This document shows positions 9,296 through 22,935 of a stretch of 64,000 nt of DNA, piece by piece. Position numbers and translations under genes: made by a program. The notes below the pieces were generated by a model. That model had not been told where the DNA came from. It saw only the letters and a program-made list of their open reading frames with translations, and ran no database searches. The number at the start of each line of letters is the position of its first letter. The stretch's first letter is position 1. Origin of the DNA: Jiangella endophytica. Lineage in GTDB: Bacteria; Actinomycetota; Actinomycetes; Jiangellales; Jiangellaceae. The DNA lies in contig NZ_QVAI01000004.1 of assembly GCF_003427025.1 (NCBI RefSeq), positions 248,001-312,000 of the forward strand, in the 5' to 3' direction.

Positions 9296-10795
9296 CTGCG
9301 ACCCGCCGGTGGTCCGGCGCACGAAGTCCGCGAGGTCGGCGCTCTGCCGCAGCCGGCTGGGCTCGTGCACGTACATCATGTGGCCGGCCTCGTAGTACCG
9401 GCGCTCGATGTTGCCCTGCAGCTCGGCCGGGATGTTCAGGTGAGCGAGGTCGTCCTCGGCGCAGGAGAACGGGGTGGCGCCGTCGTAGTAGCCGAAGGCG
9501 ACGTGGACGCGCAGGTGCGGGTTCTGCCGCATCGCCCGGGAGAGGCGGTCGAGCACCGACACCGGCGCGTTCTCGAACTCCTTGTAGCTCCACTTGCCGA
9601 TGACGTCCTGGCCGAACACGTGGAACGGCGAGGTGTCCTCGACGCCGAGTTCGGCGCGCACGTAGTGCTGGTACGCCGTCGCGTACGGGCCGAGGATCGC
9701 GTCCATGGACGGGTCGGCGTCCATGCCGTCGGCGATGCCGTCGCCGGCCGGTCCGGTGAACCGCGCGTCGAGCCGGCCGACGCTCAGGCCGTCGGCGCGG
9801 CGCAGCTCGGTGAAGTAGCGCCAGTGCTCCGGGCGCAGGTCGGCGCGGGCGACGTAGTCCTCGCTCACCCCGGTCAGCCGGGCGAGGGTCGCGACGGCGT
9901 CGGCGCGCTCCCGCGGGGTCAGCCGCGACCCGCGGGCGAGCACGTAGAGGTAGTCGCGGGCGGCGTACGCCTCGGCCTCGGCGACGACGTCGCGCAGCTC
10001 CCGGCCCGGGTGTTTGCCGTGGTAGTGCGCGGTCGCGGCGTAGAACGGCAGGTAGCGCGCGTAGGCGTCGTCGTTGCCCACCTGGAATTCGGCCACGCCG
10101 AAGTTGAGGACGCAGGAGATCAGCATGAGCCCGTTGAGGTACATGCCGGTGCCCTGCAGGTGCTGGGCGAGCGCCGACGCGCGGGTGGTGCCGTAGGACT
10201 CCCCCGCCAGGAGCTTGGGCGAGAGCCAGCGTCCCTCCGCGGTGACCCACTGACGGATGATCTCGCCGACGGCCTCGATGTCCGCGGTGAACCCGTGGAA
10301 GTCGCCCGCCTTCTCGCCGTCGACGACCCGGGAGCGCCCGGTGGAGACGGGGTCGATGAACACGAGGTCGCTCACCGCGAGCAGCGACTCCGGATTGTCC
10401 GCCAGACCGTACGGCGGCGGTGCCAGCGCACCGACGTCGCCCATGACGACGCGGCGCGGTCCGAGCACACCGAGGTGCAGCCACACGCTCGCCGAGCCCG
10501 GCCCGCCGTTGAACGCGAAGGTCACGGGCCGAGTGCCGGGCTCGACGTCGTCGAGGGTGTATGTCGTCAGGCCGACCTGGGCGCGCGGCCGCCGGCCCTT
10601 CCACACGTCGTCCTCGACCTTGTCCTCCCACAGCACGACCCGGCCGGCCTTGGCCGTGTAGCGCAGCGGGCCGTCGGGGGTGTCGAGAACGTGGTGGCTG
10701 GTGACCAGCTCGTCCTCGAGGTGCCGTGCGCCGGCGTCCGAGGCGGGCTCGGAGCCCGGTGTGCTGGACCGCGAGTTGGGGTCGGCGTCGCTCAT
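9293..10795 (-). CDS. Cytosolic S10-family serine carboxypeptidase
   Basis: A 500-residue protein with S10 carboxypeptidase signatures: oxyanion region FAFNGGPGSAS, nucleophile LLAGESYGTTR, Asp in FGYYDGATPF and His in EAGHMMYVHEPS. S10 enzymes remove C-terminal residues. There is no signal peptide or lipobox, so unlike eukaryotic relatives it appears cytoplasmic. It stands alone between EF-G2 and the HIT gene, splitting the conserved HIT-pgsA pair. Substrate unknown. Confidence 0.88.
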   Translation of the reverse strand: MSDADPNSRSSTPGSEPASDAGARHLEDELVTSHHVLDTPDGPLRYTAKAGRVVLWEDKVEDDVWKGRRPRAQVGLTTYTLDDVEPGTRPVTFAFNGGPGSASVWLHLGVLGPRRVVMGDVGALAPPPYGLADNPESLLAVSDLVFIDPVSTGRSRVVDGEKAGDFHGFTADIEAVGEIIRQWVTAEGRWLSPKLLAGESYGTTRASALAQHLQGTGMYLNGLMLISCVLNFGVAEFQVGNDDAYARYLPFYAATAHYHGKHPGRELRDVVAEAEAYAARDYLYVLARGSRLTPRERADAVATLARLTGVSEDYVARADLRPEHWRYFTELRRADGLSVGRLDARFTGPAGDGIADGMDADPSMDAILGPYATAYQHYVRAELGVEDTSPFHVFGQDVIGKWSYKEFENAPVSVLDRLSRAMRQNPHLRVHVAFGYYDGATPFSCAEDDLAHLNIPAELQGNIERRYYEAGHMMYVHEPSRLRQSADLADFVRRTTGGSQ

Positions 10796-10838
10796 CGCCG
10801 CCGACCCTATCGGTGCCTGCCCAGAGGCAGTCGCCGGG

Positions 10839-11348
10839 TCAGGCCGGCCAGGCGGCGGCCAGCAGGGCGCGGGTGTCGGCGAGCAGCTGCGGCATGATCT
10901 TGGTGTTGTCGAGGACGGTCATGAAGTTGGCGTCGCCGTTCCATCGCGGCACGACGTGCTGGTGCAGGTGCGACGAGAGCGAGCCGCCGGCGACGCCGCC
11001 GAGGTTGAGGCCGACGTTGAAGCCCTGCGGGCGGGACGCCGCCTTCACCGCACGGACGGCGTCCTGCGTCATCGTCGTCAGCTCACGCGACTCGTCGTCG
11101 GTGAGGGTCTCGAGCTCGCCGGTGTGGCGGTACGGGACCACCATGAGGTGACCGGGGTTGTACGGGTGCAGGTTGAGCACCGCGAACGCCGTGCGGCCGC
11201 GGTGCAGGATCAGCCCGTCCTCGTCGGACTTCTCCGGGATGGCGCACAGCGGGCAGCCGTCGCCGTCGCGCCCGTTGCCCGGCTCGCCGGTGATGTACGC
11301 CATGCGGTACGGCGTCCACAGGCGCTCCAGGCGGTCGGCCTCGGGCAC
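10839..11348 (-). CDS. HIT-family hydrolase (Ap4A phosphorylase-like)
   Basis: A 169-residue histidine-triad protein with the active site SSHLHQHVVPRW and an N-terminal CPLC pair that may bind zinc. The mycobacterial counterpart between thrS and pgsA is an Ap4A phosphorylase, which fits a role in clearing dinucleoside polyphosphates made by aminoacyl-tRNA synthetases. The GTG at 11348 starts 2 bp after the thrS stop, so the two are co-transcribed; the longer open frame upstream is a shadow of thrS. Confidence 0.88.
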   Translation of the reverse strand: MPEADRLERLWTPYRMAYITGEPGNGRDGDGCPLCAIPEKSDEDGLILHRGRTAFAVLNLHPYNPGHLMVVPYRHTGELETLTDDESRELTTMTQDAVRAVKAASRPQGFNVGLNLGGVAGGSLSSHLHQHVVPRWNGDANFMTVLDNTKIMPQLLADTRALLAAAWPA

Positions 11349-11350
11349 GG

Positions 11351-13324
<1,974 letters not shown>

Positions 13325-13382
13325 GACTGCTCCTCGGTCTCGTGCGGTGGCGGCCGGGTTCGGCCGGGGTCGATGGTATCGG

Positions 13383-14243
13383 TTAGACGCGAGCGAGGAT
13401 CGCCCGCGCCAGACGTTGCGGGGCGCCCGGCGACGTGGCCAGGAACAGGCTCGGCTCGGTCAGCTCGACCTCGAGGATGACCGGCGTGCCGTCGGGGCCG
13501 GGAATGGTGTCGACGCGCGCGTACAGCAGGGTGTCGCTGCCCGGGATGGCGTCGAGCGTGCGCCGGGCCAGCTCACGCTCGGCGGCGGTCGGCTCGCGCG
13601 GGTCGATCTGCTCGCTCCACAGCGGCCGGCCGTCGCGGAGGTCGGGCCCGTCGAGCAGGGCGCCCTTGCGGATGGCGTGGCTGAACGCGCCGCCGATGTG
13701 CAGCATGGCGGTCTCGCCGGCGGTGTCGACGGCGCTGAGGTAGGGCTGCAGCATGACGATGGAGCCGCGGTCGAGCAGCTTCCGGGCATGAGCGACGGCG
13801 AGGGCGCGGTGGCCGGTGTCGTCGAGCCGGTACCGGCCGGTGTCGGCCGAGCCCGCGCTGACCGACGGCTTCACGACGTACTCGCCCTCGTGCGGCAGGT
13901 CGGCGGCGTCGCCCGGAGCGAGCCACGTGGTGGGGACGACCGGCAGCCCGGCGGCGGCCAGTTCGCGCAGGTACACCTTGTCGGTGTTCCACTCGACCAC
14001 CTTCGCCGGGTTCAGCAGCCGCGGCACGGCGTGCGCCCAGGCCAGGAACTGCTCGCGGCGGCGCGCGTAGTCCCACGGGTTGCGCAGGACCACGAGGTCG
14101 AAGGCCGCCCAGTCGACGGCGGGGTCGTCCCACACCGGCGTGGCGACCTCGACGCCGAGCGACCGCAGCGGCTCGACCGCCAGCTGGTCGTCGGTGTCGA
14201 GGTCGGGCAGCTCGGCACAGGTGACCAGGGCGACGCGAGGCAT
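13383..14243 (-). CDS. ATP-grasp domain protein
   Basis: A 286-residue protein with the ATP-grasp pattern: a preATP-grasp region ([17 protein letters not shown]), [15 protein letters not shown] for nucleotide binding and the Mg2+-binding [13 protein letters not shown] near the end. This resembles prokaryotic glutathione-synthetase/RimK-like carboxylate-amine ligases, but the substrate cannot be inferred. ATG at 14243 has AAAGGA upstream and gives the natural length. A strong inverted repeat lies about 90 bp upstream of it. Confidence 0.75.
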   Translation of the reverse strand: MPRVALVTCAELPDLDTDDQLAVEPLRSLGVEVATPVWDDPAVDWAAFDLVVLRNPWDYARRREQFLAWAHAVPRLLNPAKVVEWNTDKVYLRELAAAGLPVVPTTWLAPGDAADLPHEGEYVVKPSVSAGSADTGRYRLDDTGHRALAVAHARKLLDRGSIVMLQPYLSAVDTAGETAMLHIGGAFSHAIRKGALLDGPDLRDGRPLWSEQIDPREPTAAERELARRTLDAIPGSDTLLYARVDTIPGPDGTPVILEVELTEPSLFLATSPGAPQRLARAILARV

Positions 14244-14330
14244 GCTGGGTCCTTTCGGTGTCTTCGCAGGCGACAGCGCCGACGATACCCGTCGATACTG
14301 ACACCGCGGGCGGACGGAACCGACGGCCGA

Positions 14331-14384
14331 CATGATCATCAAGGATCTGTGGCGCCATGACCCACTGGATCCTTGATGATCATG
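14331..14384. terminator. 17-bp inverted repeat downstream of glnD
   Basis: Perfect arms CATGATCATCAAGGATC (14331-14347) and GATCCTTGATGATCATG (14368-14384) around a 20-nt loop. It lies in the 252-bp gap after the glnD stop, upstream of the ATP-grasp gene, and probably ends the amtB-glnK-glnD transcript. Nothing else was recognised in this gap. The outer 10 nt CATGATCATC recur in the hairpin at 9246. Confidence 0.6.
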
Positions 14385-14495
14385 GAACCGGGCGCCGGGA
14401 AGCGGCCGGTGAACAGCGGCGACCACAGCGAAGCCGGTCGCCGACCCCAGCGGACCAGGGACGAGGCGATACATCGTCACCAGGTACCACGCGTT

Positions 14496-18527
<4,032 letters not shown>

Positions 18528-18656
18528 CGTTGGCTCCTAGCCGAGTCGGAACGCCGGCCCGTTCACAGGCCGGCCACGTCCCTGTGATCGTGACGACTCG
18601 TCGTTACTCAGGCGTGCGGCAGCCATTACGGCCAGGTGACATGGACCACTCCTGGG

Positions 18657-19682
18657 TTACGAGTACGTGAACGCGGCGGTGGAGCTGCGTTCGACCAGGG
18701 TGGTCGCGAGCTCGAAATGGTGGGTCTCGGGGCGCTGCCCCTGCGCGAGCCCGAGCAGTGTCCGGAGCGCGACCCGGCCCATCTCGCGCATCGGCTGCCG
18801 CACCGTGGTGAGCTGGGGCGACGTCCAGGCTGCGGCGTAGGTGTCGTCGAAGCCGACGATGCTGAGGTCCTCCGGCAGGCGCAGGCCGCGCCGGCGGGCC
18901 TCCTCCATCACGCCCAGGGCCGACGCGTCGCAGCCGGCCACGATCGCGGTCGGCGGCTCCGGCAGGTCCAGTAGTTGCCGCGCCATCGCCCGGCCGTCCT
19001 CGTGACTGAAGCCCACCTGCAGCACCAGTGCATCGTCGACGGGGACGCTGCGGCTGCTCAGCGCCGCCAGGTGGCCGTGCAGCCGCTGCTGCGCGGGCCG
19101 CGACGCGGGCAGGCCGCCGGCGAAGCCGATGCGCCGGTGGCCGAGCCCGAGCAGGTGCTCGGTCGCCTGCAGCCCGCCGGACCAGTTGGTGGCGCTGACG
19201 CTGACCAGCTGGTCGGCGGTGCTCGGGTCGATCGACACGGGGTCGACGGCGACCAGCCCGAGGCCGGCGTCGGCGCAGGCGCGGACCTGCTCGGGGCTCA
19301 CCTCGGTCGTGACGACGATCAGCCCGGCGTGGCCCTTGTCGGCCAGTCCGCGGAACCACGCCGGCGTCAACGCGCCGGACCCGGCCAGGTGCGTCACGAC
19401 GACGTCGACGCCCTGCTCGAGACCCGCCGCCACGACGCCGGACAGCACCTGCGCCGAGTACAGGTTCACGAACGCGTCGAACAGGACGGTGACCGTGGGC
19501 GTGGTGCCGTGCACCCGCCGGCCGGTACTGGGAACGTAGCCCAGCGACCCGATCGCCTCCTGCACCCGCCGCCGCGTCGCCGCCGCGACGTCGCCGCGCC
19601 CGTTCAGCACCTTCGACACCGTCGCCTTCGACACCCCGGCGGCTTGCGCGACGGTGTCGAGAGTCGGCCGCTCTCCTCGCAT
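18657..19682 (-). CDS. LacI-family repressor of the sugar uptake operon
   Basis: A 341-residue LacI/GalR protein: N-terminal HTH TLDTVAQAAGVSKATVSKVL with hinge, then a periplasmic-binding-like effector domain (AIVAGCDASALGVMEEARRRG, SIVGFDDTYAAAWTSPQLTT). It is divergent from the adjacent ABC sugar transporter operon and dyads built of CGAAA half-sites lie in the shared gap, so it probably represses both itself and the operon until a sugar binds. The ATG at 19682 is 7 nt after a TAGTTT -10, consistent with a leaderless mRNA. Confidence 0.93.
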   Translation of the reverse strand: MRGERPTLDTVAQAAGVSKATVSKVLNGRGDVAAATRRRVQEAIGSLGYVPSTGRRVHGTTPTVTVLFDAFVNLYSAQVLSGVVAAGLEQGVDVVVTHLAGSGALTPAWFRGLADKGHAGLIVVTTEVSPEQVRACADAGLGLVAVDPVSIDPSTADQLVSVSATNWSGGLQATEHLLGLGHRRIGFAGGLPASRPAQQRLHGHLAALSSRSVPVDDALVLQVGFSHEDGRAMARQLLDLPEPPTAIVAGCDASALGVMEEARRRGLRLPEDLSIVGFDDTYAAAWTSPQLTTVRQPMREMGRVALRTLLGLAQGQRPETHHFELATTLVERSSTAAFTYS

Positions 19683-19687
19683 GCGCC

Positions 19688-19719
19688 CGAAACTATTTCG
19701 ACCAGGCCACTGTTGTCAA
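19688..19719 (-). promoter_or_regulatory. lacI-type gene promoter with overlapping operator
   Basis: On the minus strand TTGACA (19714-19719), 18-bp spacer and TAGTTT (19690-19695) form a good promoter; the -10 lies inside the dyad CGAAA-CTA-TTTCG (19688-19700). Seven nucleotides separate the -10 from the repressor ATG, so transcription would start at the ATG itself. Suggests autorepression. Confidence 0.65.
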
Positions 19720-19726
19720 CCCGTGA

Positions 19727-19790
19727 TTGACGGCATTCACCTGCCTCGTTAAGCTCCCGAACCATCGAAACATGACCGCAACTGTTTCGA
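19727..19790 (+). promoter_or_regulatory. Promoter and operator of the sugar transport operon
   Basis: TTGACG (19727-19732), 17-bp spacer and TAAGCT (19750-19755). Just downstream, TCGAAACA (19765-19772) and TGTTTCGA (19783-19790) form a perfect 8-bp dyad with a 10-nt spacer. It would cover +1 to about +28, a roadblock position for the divergent LacI-type repressor. Confidence 0.65.
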
Positions 19791-19839
19791 ACCCATCGGC
19801 ACCGGAGCCGCTGCTCCAACGAGGGACAGGGATGGCGCA

Positions 19840-21174
19840 ATGAGGCACACCAGACTCCGGGCCGTGGCGGCAGCGACGATCACCGCCACGGCGCTCACAC
19901 TCGCGGCATGCGGGGGCGCGAGCCCCGGCGACTCCACCGACGCCGGCACGGACGGCGGCGACGACGACGGTGGGACGGGCGGCGGCGCCGCCAGCGCCTG
20001 GATCCTCACCGGCGGCGGCTGGCCCGTCACGGCCGGCTCCTTCGAGCGCTGGAACGGCGAGCACGACGACCAGCCGATCGCCGTCGAGGAGTTCGAGAAC
20101 GACGCCTACAAGGAGAAGATCCGCACGTCCGTCGGTTCCGGCGAGGCCCCGACGCTGATCATGAACTGGACCGGCGGCACGCTGGCCGACTACGTCGCCA
20201 ACGACCAGGTCGTCGACATCGGCGCGCAGACCGCCGACCTCACCGGCCGGGTCATGGCGTCGGTCGCGCAGAACGGCGTCGTCGACGGCACCACGTACGC
20301 GGTCCCGATGAACGACGTCCAGCCGGTCGTCCTGTACTACAACGAGGACCTGTTCGCGCAGGCCGGCATCGAGGTCCCGACCACCTGGCAGGAGACGCTC
20401 GACGCGGTCGCCACGTTCGAGGACGCCGGCATCATCCCGTTCTCGCTGGCCGGGCAGAGCGTCTGGCCGGAGCTGATGTGGATCCAGTACCTCACCGACC
20501 GCATCGGCGGCCCCGAGGTGTTCCAGGCGGTGCTCGACGGCCGGCCGGACGCGTGGTCCGACCCGGCCGTCACCGAGGCGCTGACGAAGATCCAGGAGCT
20601 GGTCGACGCGGGCGGGTTCGGCGACGCGTTCGCGTCGGTCGCGGCCGACCAGAGCGCCGACGCCGCGCTGGTGCACACCGGCCGCGCCGCCATGCTGCTG
20701 CAGGGCAGCTGGGTCTACGCGACGTTCCACACCGACAACCCGGAGTTCGCGACGTCCGCGCTCGGGTTCACGACGTTCCCGACCGTCGAGGGCGGCAGCG
20801 GCGACCCGGCGAACATCGTCGGCAACCCGGCCAACTTCTGGTCGCTCTCCGCCTCGGCGAGCGAGGAGGCGCAGCAGACCGCGCTCGACTACATCAACCA
20901 GTTCGTCTACGACGACGACCAGCTCACCGCCATGCTCGACGCCGGCAGCGTGCCGCCGGTCGCCGGCCTGGAGGACCGCATCGCACAGAGCGACGACGCC
21001 GAGTACCTCGGCTTCGCCTACGGGCTGGTGCAGGACGCGCCGCACTTCCAGCTCTCGTGGGACCAGGCGCTCCCGGCCGACCAGGCGCAGGAGCTGCTGA
21101 CGAACCTCAGCCAGATCTTCCTCGGCGAGATCACCCCGCAGCAGTTCGTCGACGCGATGAACGCCACGCTCTGA
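19840..21174 (+). CDS. Sugar ABC transporter substrate-binding lipoprotein
   Basis: A 444-residue family 1 extracellular solute-binding protein. The signal peptide ends in LTLAAC with lipobox Cys24, followed by a Gly/Asp-rich linker. The mature domain contains YYNEDLFAQAGIEVPTTWQE, typical of oligosaccharide binders. First gene of an operon with two permeases and a GH3 glycosidase, so the ligand is probably an oligosaccharide or glycoside; the sugar cannot be named. Confidence 0.93.
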   Translation: MRHTRLRAVAAATITATALTLAACGGASPGDSTDAGTDGGDDDGGTGGGAASAWILTGGGWPVTAGSFERWNGEHDDQPIAVEEFENDAYKEKIRTSVGSGEAPTLIMNWTGGTLADYVANDQVVDIGAQTADLTGRVMASVAQNGVVDGTTYAVPMNDVQPVVLYYNEDLFAQAGIEVPTTWQETLDAVATFEDAGIIPFSLAGQSVWPELMWIQYLTDRIGGPEVFQAVLDGRPDAWSDPAVTEALTKIQELVDAGGFGDAFASVAADQSADAALVHTGRAAMLLQGSWVYATFHTDNPEFATSALGFTTFPTVEGGSGDPANIVGNPANFWSLSASASEEAQQTALDYINQFVYDDDQLTAMLDAGSVPPVAGLEDRIAQSDDAEYLGFAYGLVQDAPHFQLSWDQALPADQAQELLTNLSQIFLGEITPQQFVDAMNATL

Positions 21175-21175
21175 C

Positions 21176-22084
21176 ATGACGATCGTCCGACGGTCCGGTG
21201 CGGCCAGGATGCGCCGCACCGGACCACCGTTCTGGCTGGCGCTGCCGGCCCTCGTCCTGTTCGGCTGTTTCGCCCTGCTCCCCCTCGTCGGCGTCGCCGT
21301 CCTCTCGTTCATGGAGTGGGACGGCCTGGGCACGCCGCGCTGGGCCGGCACCGAGATCTGGCTGGACACCGTCACCGACCCCGCCACCCGTGCCGCGCTC
21401 TGGCGCACCGTCGTGTTCGTCGTCGTGTCGTACCTGTTCCAGGCGCCGGTCGCGCTGCTGCTCGGGGTGTTCACCGCCGGGCGGCAGCGGTACCGGGCGG
21501 TCTTCGCCGTGCTGTACTTCCTGCCGCTGCTGTTCTCGTCGGCGGCCATCGGCATCACCTTCCGGTCCCTGCTCGACCCGAACTTCGGACTGTCGCGGGC
21601 GTTCTCCCCCGGCACCCTGACCACGAACTGGCTGGGCGACCCGGACCTCGCGCTCTACGCGGTGATCTTCGTGGTCGGCTGGTGCTTCGTCCCGTTCCAC
21701 GCGCTGCTCTACCAGGCCGGCGTCCGGCAGATCCCGGCGTCGCTGTACGAAGCGGCGACGCTGGACGGCGCCGGGCGGTGGCAGCAGCTCCGGCACGTGA
21801 CGCTGCCGCAGCTGCGCTACACGATCGTGACGTCGTCGACGCTGATGCTGGTCGGCTCGCTCACCTGCTTCGACGTGGTGTTCGTGCTGACCGCCGGCGG
21901 GCCGGGCGAGGCGACGCGCATCCTGCCGCTGGACATGTACCTCACCGGGTTCCGCAGCTATCAGATGGGCCCGGCCAGCGTCATCGCGGTGATCCTGGTG
22001 GTCATCGGGCTGACGTTGTCGCTGTTCCTCAGCCGGGTCTCCGGTGCCGGGCGGATGCAGAGCCAGCAGGCGGGTGCCGCATGA
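21176..22084 (+). CDS. Sugar ABC transporter permease (MalF-like)
   Basis: A 302-residue membrane protein with six predicted helices and the EAA loop EAATLDGAGRWQQLRHVTLP that docks the ATPase. It starts one base after the binding-protein stop and overlaps the next permease by ATGA. Confidence 0.93.
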   Translation: MTIVRRSGAARMRRTGPPFWLALPALVLFGCFALLPLVGVAVLSFMEWDGLGTPRWAGTEIWLDTVTDPATRAALWRTVVFVVVSYLFQAPVALLLGVFTAGRQRYRAVFAVLYFLPLLFSSAAIGITFRSLLDPNFGLSRAFSPGTLTTNWLGDPDLALYAVIFVVGWCFVPFHALLYQAGVRQIPASLYEAATLDGAGRWQQLRHVTLPQLRYTIVTSSTLMLVGSLTCFDVVFVLTAGGPGEATRILPLDMYLTGFRSYQMGPASVIAVILVVIGLTLSLFLSRVSGAGRMQSQQAGAA

Positions 22085-22914
22085 GCCGGCGCCGGATCCG
22101 CGAGACGCCGAACGTGCTGGGGGCACTCGGCGGCCTGGTGTGGGTCGTCGTCACGATCGTGCCGGTCTACTACCTGGTGCTCACCAGCCTGCGCCGGCAG
22201 CAGGACTACTTCGTCGAGAACCCGCTGCTGCCGCCCGCGGACCCGACGTTGGACGCGTACCGGCTGGTGCTGGAGAACGACTTCCTCCGCTACCTCGGCA
22301 ACAGCCTCGTCATCACGGTCGCGTCGGTGGTCGTGATCCTCACCGTGTCGCTGATGGCGTCGTACTACCTGGTCCGCGCCGGCACGCCGCTGTCTCGCGG
22401 CACCCTGCGGCTGGTGCTGCTGGGCCTGGCCATCCCGGTGCAGGCGACGATCATCCCGGTGTACTACCTGATCGTGCGGCTCGGGCTGTACGACACCCTG
22501 GTCGCGTTGATCCTGCCGGCCGTCGCGTTCGCCATCCCGATCAGCGTGCTGATCATCGTGAACTTCGTCCGCGACATCCCGGCGGAACTGTTCGAGTCGA
22601 TGCACGCCGACGGCGCCGGGCACGGTCGCGTCCTGGTGGCGCTGGTGCTGCCGCTGAGCCGCCCGGCGCTGCTCACCGTCGGCATCTACCAGGCGCTGCA
22701 GGTGTGGAACGGCTTCCTGTTCCCGCTGATCCTGACCCAGAGCTCGTCCGTGCGGGTACTCCCCCTGTCGCTCTGGACCTACCAGGGCCAGTTCGCCGTC
22801 AACGTGCCGGCGGTGCTGGCCGCGGTGACGCTGTCGGCGCTCCCCGTCCTGGCCGCGTTCATCGTCGGCCGCCGCCAGCTGGTGTCCGGCCTGACCGCCG
22901 GCTTCGGCAAGTGA
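22081..22914 (+). CDS. Sugar ABC transporter permease (MalG-like)
   Basis: A 277-residue second permease with six helices; its EAA-like loop reads ESMHADGAGHGRVLVALVLP. The ATG at 22081 overlaps the stop of the first permease. No ATPase gene follows; actinobacterial importers of this class usually share one MsiK-type ATPase encoded elsewhere, which is assumed here. Confidence 0.93.
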   Translation: MSRRRIRETPNVLGALGGLVWVVVTIVPVYYLVLTSLRRQQDYFVENPLLPPADPTLDAYRLVLENDFLRYLGNSLVITVASVVVILTVSLMASYYLVRAGTPLSRGTLRLVLLGLAIPVQATIIPVYYLIVRLGLYDTLVALILPAVAFAIPISVLIIVNFVRDIPAELFESMHADGAGHGRVLVALVLPLSRPALLTVGIYQALQVWNGFLFPLILTQSSSVRVLPLSLWTYQGQFAVNVPAVLAAVTLSALPVLAAFIVGRRQLVSGLTAGFGK

Positions 22915-22935
22915 TCCCGACAGCGAAGGACCTCG

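Noticed and set aside
18528-18656. Possible GlnR box upstream of amtB
   Set aside because: GTAAC and GTCAC elements occur near 18600 but with an 8-bp spacer and no GAAAC half; it does not meet the GTNAC-N6-GAAAC pattern.
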